Shown: positions 24,824 through 35,077 of the stretch, piece after piece | How the letters are laid out: each line of letters begins with the position of its first letter | Position numbering within the stretch: position 1 is the first letter of the stretch | Assembly: GCF_010211765.1 (NCBI RefSeq) | Contig: NZ_PDWO01000001.1 | Location: 186,001 to 250,000, forward strand | Source: Pseudoxanthomonas kaohsiungensis | GTDB taxonomy: Bacteria; Pseudomonadota; Gammaproteobacteria; Xanthomonadales; Xanthomonadaceae | DNA: 64,000 nt | Direction of reading: 5' to 3' | Made by a program: the position numbers and the translations under genes | Notes under the pieces: generated by a model | Databases searched by the model: none | Seen by the model: only the letters and a program-made list of their open reading frames with translations | What the model was told of the DNA's origin: nothing

Positions 24824-26022
24824 ACGCCATGAGCCGTTCCAATCGTCACTCCCTAGCCATCGGCCTGACGTCCGTACTCGTTCTTGCAACTGGTTGCGCC
24901 CCGGCGTGGGCGCAGGAGACGGACCACGCCGCACACCATCCGGCAGCCAAGCCGGCTGCGTCACCATCGTCGCCAAGGCCCGCGGATCCGCACGCCGGCC
25001 ATCTACCGACTTCACCGGACAAGAGTTCCGACGATCACGGGACGATGAACCACGGGAACATGCGGCACGGAGCTGCGAATCCTGCCGACAGCGAACACAC
25101 CGGGATGGACCACTCCACGATGGACCACTCCACGATGGATCACTCCACGATGGATCACTCCACGATGGATCACTCCACGATGGATCACTCCGGGATGGAT
25201 CACTCCGGCATGGATCACTCGGGCATGGATCACTCGGGCATGGATCACGCTTCCATGGGCCATCAACCTGGTGTCAGCGAGGACCTGCCGCCGACGGCCG
25301 AGCCGCGCGAGCCAATCCCGGTTGTCACGCCGACAGATCGGGCTGCGGCGTTCCCGGACCTCGACGAGCACCTGATGCATGGTGAATCGATCAATTCCTA
25401 CTGGGCGCTTGACCGGCTAGAGGCGTGGGACGCGGACGAGGACGGCACCGGCATGGCCTGGGAAGCACAAGGCTGGGTGGGTTCCGACTTGAACCGGCTC
25501 TGGCTGCGCAGCGAGGGCGAGCGTGCAGGTGGATCCACCGAGTCGGCGGATGTGGAAGTGCTGTACGGCCGAGCGATCGCCCGATGGTGGGACGCAGTCG
25601 CCGGTGTCCGCCATGACTTCGCCTTCGGCGGCGGGCCGTCGCGCACCTATGCCGCGCTCGGTGTGATCGGTCTTGCGCCGTACAAATTCGAAGTCTCCGC
25701 GACGGCCTACCTAGGCGAGTCCGGTCAGCTCGGGGTAGGTGCGGAAGCCGAATACGAAATGCTGTTCACCAACCGGCTGATCGGCCAGTGGCTGGTCGAA
25801 GGCGAGGCCTGGAGCAAGGACGATCCGGCGGTGGGAATCGGCAGTGGGCTGAGCAAGGTCGAAGCCGGTTTCCGCTTGCGCTACGAGTTCCATCGGCAGT
25901 TCGCTCCCTACGTCGGGGTGGTGTGGGAGCGTGCCTACGGGGGCACGGCGGACCAACGTCGCGCGCAGTCCGGTGACATCGACGACACCCGGATCGTCGC
26001 CGGCGTTCGAATCTGGTTCTGA
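24820..26022 (+). CDS. copB: outer-membrane copper resistance protein CopB
   Basis: 400 aa. After a signal peptide (possibly lipoprotein-like, LVLATGCAPAWA) comes a His/Met-rich periplasmic segment with eleven tandem five-residue units of the type STMDH/SGMDH (about residues 94-148), then the CopB/PcoB beta-barrel domain beginning LMHGESINSYWALDRLEAWD and ending TRIVAGVRIWF, a typical outer-membrane C-terminus. The start at 24820 overlaps the copA stop and is preferred over the long upstream frame, which lies inside copA. It is thought to bind copper in the outer membrane. Confidence 0.93.
   Translation: MNAMSRSNRHSLAIGLTSVLVLATGCAPAWAQETDHAAHHPAAKPAASPSSPRPADPHAGHLPTSPDKSSDDHGTMNHGNMRHGAANPADSEHTGMDHSTMDHSTMDHSTMDHSTMDHSTMDHSGMDHSGMDHSGMDHSGMDHASMGHQPGVSEDLPPTAEPREPIPVVTPTDRAAAFPDLDEHLMHGESINSYWALDRLEAWDADEDGTGMAWEAQGWVGSDLNRLWLRSEGERAGGSTESADVEVLYGRAIARWWDAVAGVRHDFAFGGGPSRTYAALGVIGLAPYKFEVSATAYLGESGQLGVGAEAEYEMLFTNRLIGQWLVEGEAWSKDDPAVGIGSGLSKVEAGFRLRYEFHRQFAPYVGVVWERAYGGTADQRRAQSGDIDDTRIVAGVRIWF
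25099..25263 (+). repeat. eleven tandem 15-base units inside copB
   Basis: Units encode TGMDH, five copies of STMDH (25114-25188), four of SGMDH (25189-25248) and ASMGH. The five STMDH units are nearly identical at DNA level, with only silent C/T changes in the Asp codon, so the array has expanded recently and is likely prone to copy-number change by slippage. Each unit adds one Met and one His for copper binding. Confidence 0.9.
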
Positions 26023-26035
26023 TGGGAGAACATAC

Positions 26036-26806
26036 ATGCAACCGAAGACACGCAAGCGTGTTTGGTTGATCGGGGTTCCGCTGGTTGTCGTGGCCGGTAC
26101 GGCGGGCTTCATCTGGGGCGGCGTGTACAACGTCGCCGCCGATGACATGCACACGAAGCCCGTGCATTTCCTGCTCGAAACCGCACGCGAGCGCTCCATC
26201 GTGGCACGTCTGGGACAGCTGGACGTGCCGTCGGATTTGGACGATCGCACACGGATCGTCCAGGGCGCGGGCAATTATGCGGCCATGTGCGCAGGGTGCC
26301 ACTTGGCTCCGTCGATGGCCGAAACCGAGTTGAGCCAAGGCCTGTATCCCACGCCTCCAGACCTCAGCAAACACAAGGTCGACGTGGCCAAAGCGTTCTG
26401 GGTGATCAAGCACGGGATCAAGGCTAGCGGCATGCCCGCCTGGGGCAAGAACATGGGGGACGAGTACATCTGGAACATGGCCGCGTTCCTGCAGGTGCTG
26501 CCCACGCTCGACGCGACTGCGTACAAGGAACTTGTCGACAGCAGCGAGGGCCATTCGCATGGCGGCGGCGAGACGCAAGGCCACCATGACGACGAAAAGG
26601 CCGAGGATCACCCTGCCCCATCCGAGCCGGGCAACAACTCCATGCCGCATGCGCACCCGCCGGGCGTGGACGACGATCACCACGGCCCGACACTCAGCGA
26701 CACGGAAGTCGGGTTGGTGGACCACCGCCATCCCAACGGCAAGGTGGAGTCGCACCCTGCACCACACACGCCCGTGGCCGGTGACGGCCATGCGCACACC
26801 CATTGA
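26036..26806 (+). CDS. membrane-anchored c-type cytochrome with His-rich tail
   Basis: 256 aa. An N-terminal helix (VWLIGVPLVVVAGTAGFIWGG) anchors or exports the protein. The cytochrome domain has the haem motif MCAGCH (about residues 82-87) and a probable axial Met in IKASGMPAWGKN (about 132), matching class I cytochrome c domains. The last ~80 residues are a His/Asp/Pro-rich tail (EGHSHGGGETQGHHDD, HPPGVDDDHHGP, GDGHAHTH) suited to metal binding. It lies 13 bases after copB, start preceded by GGGAGAA. An electron-transfer role beside the multicopper oxidase is inference. Confidence 0.85.
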   Translation: MQPKTRKRVWLIGVPLVVVAGTAGFIWGGVYNVAADDMHTKPVHFLLETARERSIVARLGQLDVPSDLDDRTRIVQGAGNYAAMCAGCHLAPSMAETELSQGLYPTPPDLSKHKVDVAKAFWVIKHGIKASGMPAWGKNMGDEYIWNMAAFLQVLPTLDATAYKELVDSSEGHSHGGGETQGHHDDEKAEDHPAPSEPGNNSMPHAHPPGVDDDHHGPTLSDTEVGLVDHRHPNGKVESHPAPHTPVAGDGHAHTH

Positions 26807-26825
26807 TCTCCTTGGAGCCCACGCA

Positions 26826-27335
26826 ATGAACGCAACAGCAATCTCGTTCACCCTCGCACTGGCACTGGCCGTCGTGTCCCCCGCAATGGCGCAGGCGACA
26901 CAGCCGCACGCACATCACCCCGCTGCCGCGGCATCTGCGGACGTCGACGTCCCAGTCACTGCAGAGGCCGCGGTCGCCGTAGCGGAGCGTTTCAACAGCG
27001 CCCTGTCTAGCGGCGATCTGGCCACGGTCGAAGCCCTGCTCGCTGCCGACGTTCTCATCCTCGAGTCCGGGGGCGCCGAACACAGCCGCGAGGAATACAT
27101 GGGCCATCACGCAGTCAGCGATGCGGCGTTCCTCAAGGGCGCCCATCGCCAGCTGCTCCGTCAGCGTGCACGAACCGCTGGCGAGTTCGCGTGGGTCGGA
27201 ACCGAAAGCGAGCTGCACGCCCAGAAGGACGGCAAGCCACTGACCGTCCAGAGCACCGAAACGATGGTGCTGAAGCAGACCGCCGACGGCTGGCGGATCG
27301 TCCACATCCACTGGTCCTCGCGGACCAAACGCTGA
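26826..27335 (+). CDS. secreted NTF2/SnoaL-like (DUF4440) protein
   Basis: 169 aa with signal peptide (SFTLALALAVVSPAMA) followed by PHAHHPAAAAS and a cone-shaped NTF2-like domain: VAERFNSALSSGDLATVEAL, LAADVLILESGG, TMVLKQTADGWRIVHIHWSS. Such domains bind small ligands or act as dimers; no catalytic role can be assigned. It starts 19 bases after the cytochrome gene and belongs to the copper operon. The two copper-ligand-like His stretches (HAHH near the N-terminus and HIHW at the end) are notable. Confidence 0.78.
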   Translation: MNATAISFTLALALAVVSPAMAQATQPHAHHPAAAASADVDVPVTAEAAVAVAERFNSALSSGDLATVEALLAADVLILESGGAEHSREEYMGHHAVSDAAFLKGAHRQLLRQRARTAGEFAWVGTESELHAQKDGKPLTVQSTETMVLKQTADGWRIVHIHWSSRTKR

Positions 27336-27349
27336 GTCGAGAGTTTGAA

Positions 27350-27874
27350 ATGACTACGCTCAGATTGCACCGCCTGACTTTTGTGGTCCTTGCCGTGGCT
27401 GGTCTGGGTGCTTGCACCCAGGATGCTTCATCCGCGCAACCCACAACCTCGCCCTCCGCACAGGTTGTCGTCCAATCAGCCGACGCGACTCCAGCAGCCC
27501 TGCCACGCATGACCGTCCACAAGACCCCGACCTGCGGGTGCTGCGGTGCCTGGATCGACCACGTGCAGAAGGCGGGCTTCACCGTGGATGTGCACGACAT
27601 GGATGACCTGGGGCCGCTCAAGGAGCGGCTGGGTGTCCCCTATGCAAAGGGCTCCTGCCACACGGCCGAGATCGGCGGATACGTCATCGAAGGCCACGTC
27701 CCGGCCGCGGACATCAAGCGTCTCCTCGAAGAAAAGCCGGACGCACGCGGCCTGGTCCTCCCAGGGATGCCGCTTGGTTCTCCCGGCATGGAGGTTCCGG
27801 AGGGGCGACAGCAGCCGTACACGGTCGAGCTGGTCCATCGCGACGGAACCACCGAACCATTCGCGCAGCACTGA
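27350..27874 (+). CDS. DUF411 metal-binding lipoprotein
   Basis: 174 aa. Lipobox LGAC (about residue 22) indicates a lipoprotein. The DUF411 core follows: VHKTPTCGCCGAWIDHVQKAGF with a CxCC metal/thiol site, GVPYAKGSCHTAEIGGYVIEGHVPAADIKRLL and GLVLPGMPLGSPGMEV. The family is found in copper and silver resistance clusters and is considered a periplasmic copper-binding or thiol-exchange protein. It begins 14 bases after the NTF2-like gene. Confidence 0.85.
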   Translation: MTTLRLHRLTFVVLAVAGLGACTQDASSAQPTTSPSAQVVVQSADATPAALPRMTVHKTPTCGCCGAWIDHVQKAGFTVDVHDMDDLGPLKERLGVPYAKGSCHTAEIGGYVIEGHVPAADIKRLLEEKPDARGLVLPGMPLGSPGMEVPEGRQQPYTVELVHRDGTTEPFAQH

Positions 27875-27944
27875 GCCATCGGCGAATCAGGGGGCGGTGT
27901 AGCGGGCGCGCCGATTCTCGTCCGCGATGAAGCAGGAGATCCAC

Positions 27945-28295
27945 ATGACTCACCATTCCGAAGACCACCGGTCCCAGGCCATGAACACGTGCATCGACAA
28001 CTGCACGCAATGCCATGCGATTTGCCTGGAGACCATCAACTATTGCCTGACCAAGGGAGGTGCACACGCAGCACCGGAGCACATCGCCCTGCTGGCGACG
28101 TGTGCCGATATCTGTGCCACCAGCGCCGACGCGATGCTGCGCGGTACGAGCGTTCATAACGTCATTTGCGGTGCCTGCGCGGAGATCTGCCGCCAGTGCG
28201 CGGATGCATGCGATGCCATGAACGACCCTGAGATGGCGCGTTGCGCTGAAGCGTGTCGTCGATGCGCGGAAAGCTGCAGCGCCATGGCAGCTTGA
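27945..28295 (+). CDS. four-helix-bundle Cys-rich copper-binding protein
   Basis: 116 aa from the ATG at 27945, which has AGGAG seven bases upstream (an in-frame ATG at 27927 has none). The protein has at least a dozen Cys arranged as CxxxC on predicted helices (CIDNCTQCHAIC, CADICATSAD, CGACAEICRQCADAC, CAEACRRCAESC). This pattern matches the copper-storage Csp/DUF326 four-helix bundles in which Cys line the bundle core and bind many Cu(I). No signal peptide is visible, suggesting a cytosolic store. It sits between the DUF411 gene and copC. Confidence 0.85.
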   Translation: MTHHSEDHRSQAMNTCIDNCTQCHAICLETINYCLTKGGAHAAPEHIALLATCADICATSADAMLRGTSVHNVICGACAEICRQCADACDAMNDPEMARCAEACRRCAESCSAMAA

Positions 28296-28397
28296 TGCAT
28301 CGAGGGTCCCGCCTGCGATGACGGGATCCTCACCTCCGATTTCACAAGGCACGGCGCCCACCAACGGGGCTTTGCATCAGTTCACAAAGAGGTCCAT

Positions 28398-28781
28398 ATG
28401 AAGTCTTCAAGCGTTTTTCGCTCTTTCGCGCTCGTACTCGCAATCGCGGCAGGGCAGTTTTCGCTGCAGGTCGCGCGCGCCCACGCGGCGTTACAGCAGT
28501 CCACACCGGCAGCAAATGCGGTCGTGGCCTCCCCAAGCCAGATCGATCTCGTGTTCAACGAGACGCTGATTCCGCGAGCGTCGCGGCTCAAGCTGGTCAT
28601 GAAGCACGACAGCTCCACCATGCCGATCGAGAATTTCGCGACCGAGATCGTCAACAACGGCAAGACCCTGCGTGCCAAGTTGCCCCAGCCGCTGGCTCCA
28701 GGCGTCTATACGGTGGAATACCGCGCCGTCGGTGGTGACAATCACCCCATGCCGGGCAGCTTCAGCTTCACGGTGCGCTGA
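28398..28781 (+). CDS. copC: periplasmic copper-binding protein CopC
   Basis: 127 aa beta-barrel copper carrier. Signal peptide cleavage after VARA would leave His as residue 1 (HAALQQSTPA), the N-terminal Cu(II) ligand of the family. DNHPMPGSFSFTV at the C-terminus carries the second conserved His. The Met-rich Cu(I) loop is reduced to single Met residues (KLVMKHDSSTM). copD follows after 10 bases, the usual copCD pair. Confidence 0.92.
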   Translation: MKSSSVFRSFALVLAIAAGQFSLQVARAHAALQQSTPAANAVVASPSQIDLVFNETLIPRASRLKLVMKHDSSTMPIENFATEIVNNGKTLRAKLPQPLAPGVYTVEYRAVGGDNHPMPGSFSFTVR

Positions 28782-28791
28782 GGAGTCGCGA

Positions 28792-29721
28792 ATGTTCGAC
28801 CTGTCGGCTTACGCACTGAGATTCCTGGAGTACCTGGTTCTCATGCTTCTTTTCGGCGTCCCACTGTTCGGTTGGTACGGTTTGCGTCGACCGGCACTCG
28901 CCCACGCCCTGGCCGGGTGGCCATTCATGGGCGTTCTGTTGGTGAGTGCCGCCGTCGGTCTCGTGCTCACCGGGGCCGATGTCGTCTTCAAGACCGCGGG
29001 CATCATGGGAATGCCGATTGCCGACGTTGATCGCGAATCGCTCGGCTGGTATCTGTTTGATACGTCCGCAGGCCGCGCAGCCATGGCGAGAGGCGCGCTG
29101 CTGATCGCCATGGTGTTTGTACTCGGATGGCATCGTCGTCGCGGGAAGGTGGAGGCCGCCTTCCCGTTCGCGGCGACGCTGGCGGGCGGCGCCCTCGCCT
29201 CGCTGGCATGGAACGGCCACGCCGCCGCTGGCGAGGGCGTGGCAGGCGCGGTCCGGCTCTCTGCGGGCCTCGTCCATCTTCTCGCTGCAGGCGGCTGGAT
29301 CGCAGCGGTCCTGATGTTCCTGGGAATGCTCCTGCGCGGCAAGGGCGCTGCGGGCAACGGGCGTCTGCGATCAACGCATGACTTCCTGCGTGGATTCTCG
29401 ACGCTTGGAACGATTTTCGTTGCTGCGCTCATTGTGTCCGGCATCGCGCATTACGGTGATCTCACCGCGTGGTCATTGTCGACGCTGGTCCAGAGCACCT
29501 ACGGAAACCTGTTGCTGTTCAAGCTTGCCCTGTTCGGCGGAATGCTGGGCCTGGGAGCAATGCACCGATGGACGCTGGTGCCGCGCCTTGAACGGGCGCT
29601 GGCCGGCGGAGATCCCTCGCAGGAGGTGCGAGCCTTGCGGCAGAGCGTTGCGGCCGAGGCTGCGCTGGCGATCCTGATCCTCATTGTCGTTTCAGTGCTC
29701 GGGACGCTCAGCCCCGCTTGA
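28792..29721 (+). CDS. copD: inner-membrane copper transport protein CopD
   Basis: 309 aa with about eight membrane helices and the CopD domain; conserved His residues occur in helices (WNGHAAAGEGVAGAVRLSAG, HLLAAGGWIAAVLMF, GIAHYGDL). CopD is thought to pass copper from CopC into the cytoplasm. The start at 28792 follows GAGGAG. A long upstream in-frame extension to 28672 lies within copC and is rejected. Confidence 0.9.
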   Translation: MFDLSAYALRFLEYLVLMLLFGVPLFGWYGLRRPALAHALAGWPFMGVLLVSAAVGLVLTGADVVFKTAGIMGMPIADVDRESLGWYLFDTSAGRAAMARGALLIAMVFVLGWHRRRGKVEAAFPFAATLAGGALASLAWNGHAAAGEGVAGAVRLSAGLVHLLAAGGWIAAVLMFLGMLLRGKGAAGNGRLRSTHDFLRGFSTLGTIFVAALIVSGIAHYGDLTAWSLSTLVQSTYGNLLLFKLALFGGMLGLGAMHRWTLVPRLERALAGGDPSQEVRALRQSVAAEAALAILILIVVSVLGTLSPA

Positions 29722-29897
29722 CCATACCTTTCAACGACACACACGCTGGCAGGCCTAACTGGTGCCGCCTGTACGTCTCCGACGCACCCGAGAACCAGGT
29801 GCGACCGCACACGTTGCCGTAACTGTCGCGGTGCAACGCTTTCCAGGATGGTTGACGTCGGGTGGGACACTGTTCCGGAAACACTAGGAGAAGCAAC

Positions 29898-30389
29898 ATG
29901 GCACACGCTGTTCAAGGGACAGATCACAAGCACGCCGAGGGCAGCGGGCGTCCCTATCTGCTGTTCTGGATCAACATGGTGCTCGGTCTCGCGGTGATGT
30001 ACATCGTCATGTTTTCGATGATCGATGGTGTCCGCGACTTCCGGAACAACCTGAACATGTTCTACATGGCACTGACCATGTGGGCTCCGATGGGGATCTT
30101 CATGCTCGCCACAATGCCTGGCATGTTCCCCAAGAAGGGCCTGAACATGGCGCTTTACGCAATCTTCGCCGCAGTGACGCTCGGCTCGTTCGGCGCCACG
30201 CGCGCGCAGGTGCTTGTAGATGACCGTCAGTTCATCGACTCGATGATCCCCCATCACTCAGGTGCGATCCTCATGTGCCGGGAAGCCAGACTGCGTGACG
30301 CCGAACTGCTCGCGCTGTGTGACGACATCACCAAAGCGCAGCGCTCCGAGATCGACCAGATGGAGAGCATCAGATCCCGTCTCGACTAG
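29898..30389 (+). CDS. DUF305-family protein with N-terminal membrane segments
   Basis: 163 aa. Start at 29898 follows AGGAGAAG. Three hydrophobic segments (LLFWINMVLGLAVMYIVMF, MFYMALTMWAPMGIFMLA, MALYAIFAAVTLGSFGA) lead to the DUF305 part with DDRQFIDSMIPHHSGAILMC and EARLRDAELLALCDDI. The HHSGAI motif is the family hallmark and looks like a metal site. Such proteins recur in copper clusters but their role is unknown. 176 bases separate it from copD, so it may have its own promoter. Confidence 0.8.
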   Translation: MAHAVQGTDHKHAEGSGRPYLLFWINMVLGLAVMYIVMFSMIDGVRDFRNNLNMFYMALTMWAPMGIFMLATMPGMFPKKGLNMALYAIFAAVTLGSFGATRAQVLVDDRQFIDSMIPHHSGAILMCREARLRDAELLALCDDITKAQRSEIDQMESIRSRLD

Positions 30390-30763
30390 GCCGAGGATCT
30401 GCCTCCATCTGCTGCCCGGTGTCCGAGAAAAATGCCGCCCGGCCTCGCTCCAGAACTCGCCAAACTCCGGCGCCGAGACCGGCAGCCGCATGATGGCACT
30501 CGACAATGTGCCGCCGGCGCTGTCCAACTTCGAAACGCGCGGTCCATGACGTTGATCACCGGAGCCGGTTTCGGTCGACCGATCGTCTTACAGACAGCGG
30601 TCCAGAGGCCAGCGAGCTGATTCAACAGCCGCAATCGCCATCCGCACGATGGCAGTGCATGAGCTGGCTGCGCGGTAGCGACCTGCCGAGCTGCCGGGCC
30701 TTGACCTTGCCATCGTGGGAATCTTTAAGCTGGGCTTCCCGCGCATATTCCAGGGATAGTTCC
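30390..30763. other. 374-base spacer with the Cu-ATPase promoter and unassignable debris
   Basis: The distal 60 bases contain a CueR-type promoter (given separately). Upstream of it no frame has a convincing start or motif; a minus-strand frame reading MRLPVSAPEFGEFWSEAGRH looks protein-like for about 25 residues and may be a gene remnant. Confidence 0.4.
30701..30731 (+). promoter_or_regulatory. CueR-type promoter of the Cu+ ATPase gene
   Basis: TTGACC (30701-30706), a 19-base spacer and TAAGCT (30726-30731). The elongated spacer holds the imperfect dyad ACCTTGCC-ATCGT-GGGAATCT. The arrangement and wording closely follow the E. coli copA promoter (TTGACCTTCCCC...GGAAGG..TTAACC). A cueR gene lies just downstream at 33443. 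Confidence 0.75.
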
Positions 30764-33337
<2,574 letters not shown>

Positions 33338-33442
33338 TCCCAAGACACGGTGCCGCCTGACTGAACACCAAGACAGGATCGATGTGGCGGACGCCGGCCT
33401 AGCGTGTCGAACCAAGCATCCTTGGGTGACCAGGAAAAGAGA

Positions 33443-33922
33443 ATGATGAATATCGGTGAAGCAGCCAAGTTTTCAGGCGTGTCGGCGAAGATGATCCGCT
33501 ACTACGAACAGATCGGCTTGATCCCCAAAGCTGCGCGCTCTGAGGCCGGCTACCGACACTACAGCACGCCTGACGCTTATAGCCTTCGCTTTATCCGTCG
33601 CGCACGAGACCTTGGCTTCTCTGTCGAACAGATCGCAGAACTGCTGGTCTTGTGGCGCGACCGTGACCGCGCAAGCGCCGACGTCAAGGCGATGGCGCTT
33701 TCCCATGCCGCCGAACTGAAGACGAGAATCGCCGAGCTGCAGGCGATGGTGCAAACGCTCGAGCATCTGGCCGACCACTGCCACGGGGATGACCGACCGG
33801 AATGCCCGATCCTTGCGGATCTGGCCGAGCCAACAGCGGCGGAGTCGCGTTCGCAGGGTCCACATAGGACGCCTCGGTTTGGGGCCGACACGCCCGCCTC
33901 CTCGCGTAACCGCGGCAGATGA
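33443..33922 (+). CDS. cueR: copper-responsive MerR-family regulator CueR
   Basis: 159 aa activator. N-terminal winged helix MMNIGEAAKFSGVSAKMIRYYEQIGL, dimerisation coiled coil (about residues 80-110) and a metal loop HCHGDDRPECPIL with Cys113 and Cys121, the spacing of CueR Cys112/Cys120 that binds a single Cu(I). The start at 33443 (or ATG 33446) is preceded by AAAAGAG. The last ~35 residues after the loop are longer than in E. coli CueR and low in complexity. It lies 105 bases after the Cu+ ATPase gene it is expected to control. Confidence 0.9.
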   Translation: MMNIGEAAKFSGVSAKMIRYYEQIGLIPKAARSEAGYRHYSTPDAYSLRFIRRARDLGFSVEQIAELLVLWRDRDRASADVKAMALSHAAELKTRIAELQAMVQTLEHLADHCHGDDRPECPILADLAEPTAAESRSQGPHRTPRFGADTPASSRNRGR

Positions 33923-34013
33923 CTCATTCATGGTCGGACGTGCATTCGCAAGAGTTCTCGGCGCCGTTGTCGGCCAGCCGTGAGCAGCTTGCAAACATTC
34001 TGCTGATAGCCGA

Positions 34014-34044
34014 TTGACCTTGCCACGCTGTCAAACCCCATATT
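34014..34044 (+). promoter_or_regulatory. CueR-type promoter of the copper chaperone gene
   Basis: TTGACC (34014-34019), 19-base spacer, CATATT (34039-34044). The left half-site ACCTTGCC is identical to that of the Cu+ ATPase promoter; the right half (GTCAAACC) is weaker. The chaperone start is 33 bases downstream, the same distance as for the ATPase. Confidence 0.65.
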
Positions 34045-34076
34045 GATCCGACACCACAGTCGATCAGGAGATCAAG

Positions 34077-34277
34077 ATGCTTCGTTTCCACATTCCAAAC
34101 ATGACATGCGGCGGCTGCGCCAAGTCCGTCAAGAAGGCACTGCTCAGTGTGGACCCCCAAGCCCGCATCGAAACCGACCCACCGACGCGTCAGGTGAGGG
34201 TCGATAGCGACATGGACGGGGGCGCGTTCCTCTCAGCGCTCAGTGAGGCTGGGTACCCGGACGAGCGATCAGCCTGA
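34077..34277 (+). CDS. copZ: copper chaperone (HMA domain, CopZ-like)
   Basis: 66 aa single heavy-metal-associated domain: MLRFHIPNMTCGGCAKSVKKAL with the MTCGGC Cu(I) site, then the second beta-alpha-beta half (VDSDMDGGAFLSALSEAGYPDE). Full length for the family and with its own CueR-type promoter. It would deliver Cu(I) to the ATPase. Immediately after its stop the sequence runs into an ATPase remnant, so this chaperone was probably once followed by another copper pump. Confidence 0.9.
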   Translation: MLRFHIPNMTCGGCAKSVKKALLSVDPQARIETDPPTRQVRVDSDMDGGAFLSALSEAGYPDERSA

Positions 34278-34279
34278 AG

Positions 34280-34408
34280 CTGGTTCCGGCCGCCGCCGGC
34301 GCGCTCTACTCGCGCTCGGGGATCCCGCTGAGCCCGATGGTTGCGGCGCTCGCCATGAGACTGAGCTAGGTGTCGGTTGTGGCCCGCGCGCTTCGCCTGG
34401 CCGGGTCG
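34280..34408 (+). pseudogene. C-terminal remnant of a copper P1B-type ATPase
   Basis: Three bases after the copZ stop, the frame starting at 34280 translates as LVPAAAGALYSRSGIPLSP then MVAALAMRLS, an in-frame TAG at 34367-34369, then VSVVARALRLA. This lines up with the C-terminus of Cu+ ATPases, e.g. [19 protein letters not shown] / [21 protein letters not shown] in the intact gene of this window; the TAG stands where the second Ser of the SS pair should be. The upstream part of the gene is absent, so this is a deletion remnant with a nonsense mutation. It differs from the intact gene enough to come from a separate ATPase. Confidence 0.85.
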
Positions 34409-34519
34409 GCTCCGGTTTCGGCGACACCGAAAGCGGCCATGCCGGTCCAGTCACCCGATCTGCCCGGGGGATTGATCTGGATCAGTTGCATCTGACCGAG
34501 CAAAAGGTAACCTCAAGCC

Positions 34520-34948
34520 ATGATCCGCCGTCGTCACCGTAGCTGGTTCCAGCGCACCGCCCTCCTCGCGATGGCGGCATTGCTCTGGTCTCAGCTCGCG
34601 CTGGCCAGCCATGGCGGCTGCCTGGATCTTCCGGGCACACCCGCCGCCGCAGTCGCGGCCGGCGCGGATACCCCCCACGACCACGACCACGGCCACGGCT
34701 GCGACGCGGAGCTTCCCTCGGCGGACAGGGCGGTGTGTGCCGCGCACTGCAGCTTGGGGGGTATTTCGGCCGACAGTGGGCGCATCCCACCGGTCCCGCC
34801 GCTGTTTGTCGGAGCGTGGGTCTCCTGGTTCGTCGTGGCCGAGGTCGCCGATGCCGGCCCAGGGGTCACGCCCAGCTGGGTGGAATCGCCCCCCAGGGCC
34901 GCCTGGCACCGGCCCACCGCCCATCCCGCGGCTCTCCTGCTGATCTGA
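34520..34948 (+). CDS. small secreted His/Cys-rich protein preceding cusCBA
   Basis: 142 aa. Signal peptide (TALLAMAALLWSQLALA), then SHGGCLDLPG, a His/Asp run TPHDHDHGHGC (about residues 51-61) and VCAAHCSLGG (about 72-81). The C-terminal half is Pro/Trp-rich without a known domain. This is the third protein of this kind in the window placed at the head or tail of an efflux operon, suggesting a periplasmic metal-binding accessory role. The family is not recognised with certainty. Confidence 0.65.
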   Translation: MIRRRHRSWFQRTALLAMAALLWSQLALASHGGCLDLPGTPAAAVAAGADTPHDHDHGHGCDAELPSADRAVCAAHCSLGGISADSGRIPPVPPLFVGAWVSWFVVAEVADAGPGVTPSWVESPPRAAWHRPTAHPAALLLI

Positions 34949-35077
34949 TGCCCGAACGCTGACCCGCCCGCACAACTGAGCGGCGCGGTCCTGTGCGTTC
35001 GCGCCGTGGCTGCGTCACGGCATGTGTTCCTGCCCTCGTCCGAGCGACCTGCGTCGCGTCGGCCCAAGGACACTGAT

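Noticed and set aside
25099-25263. Possible CRISPR-like array
   Set aside because: Units are contiguous 15-base coding repeats without spacers and stay in frame within copB.
28296-28360. Hairpin GGGTCCCG...CGGGATCC as a terminator
   Set aside because: Stem has a mismatch and there is no following T run; copC is close downstream and co-directional.
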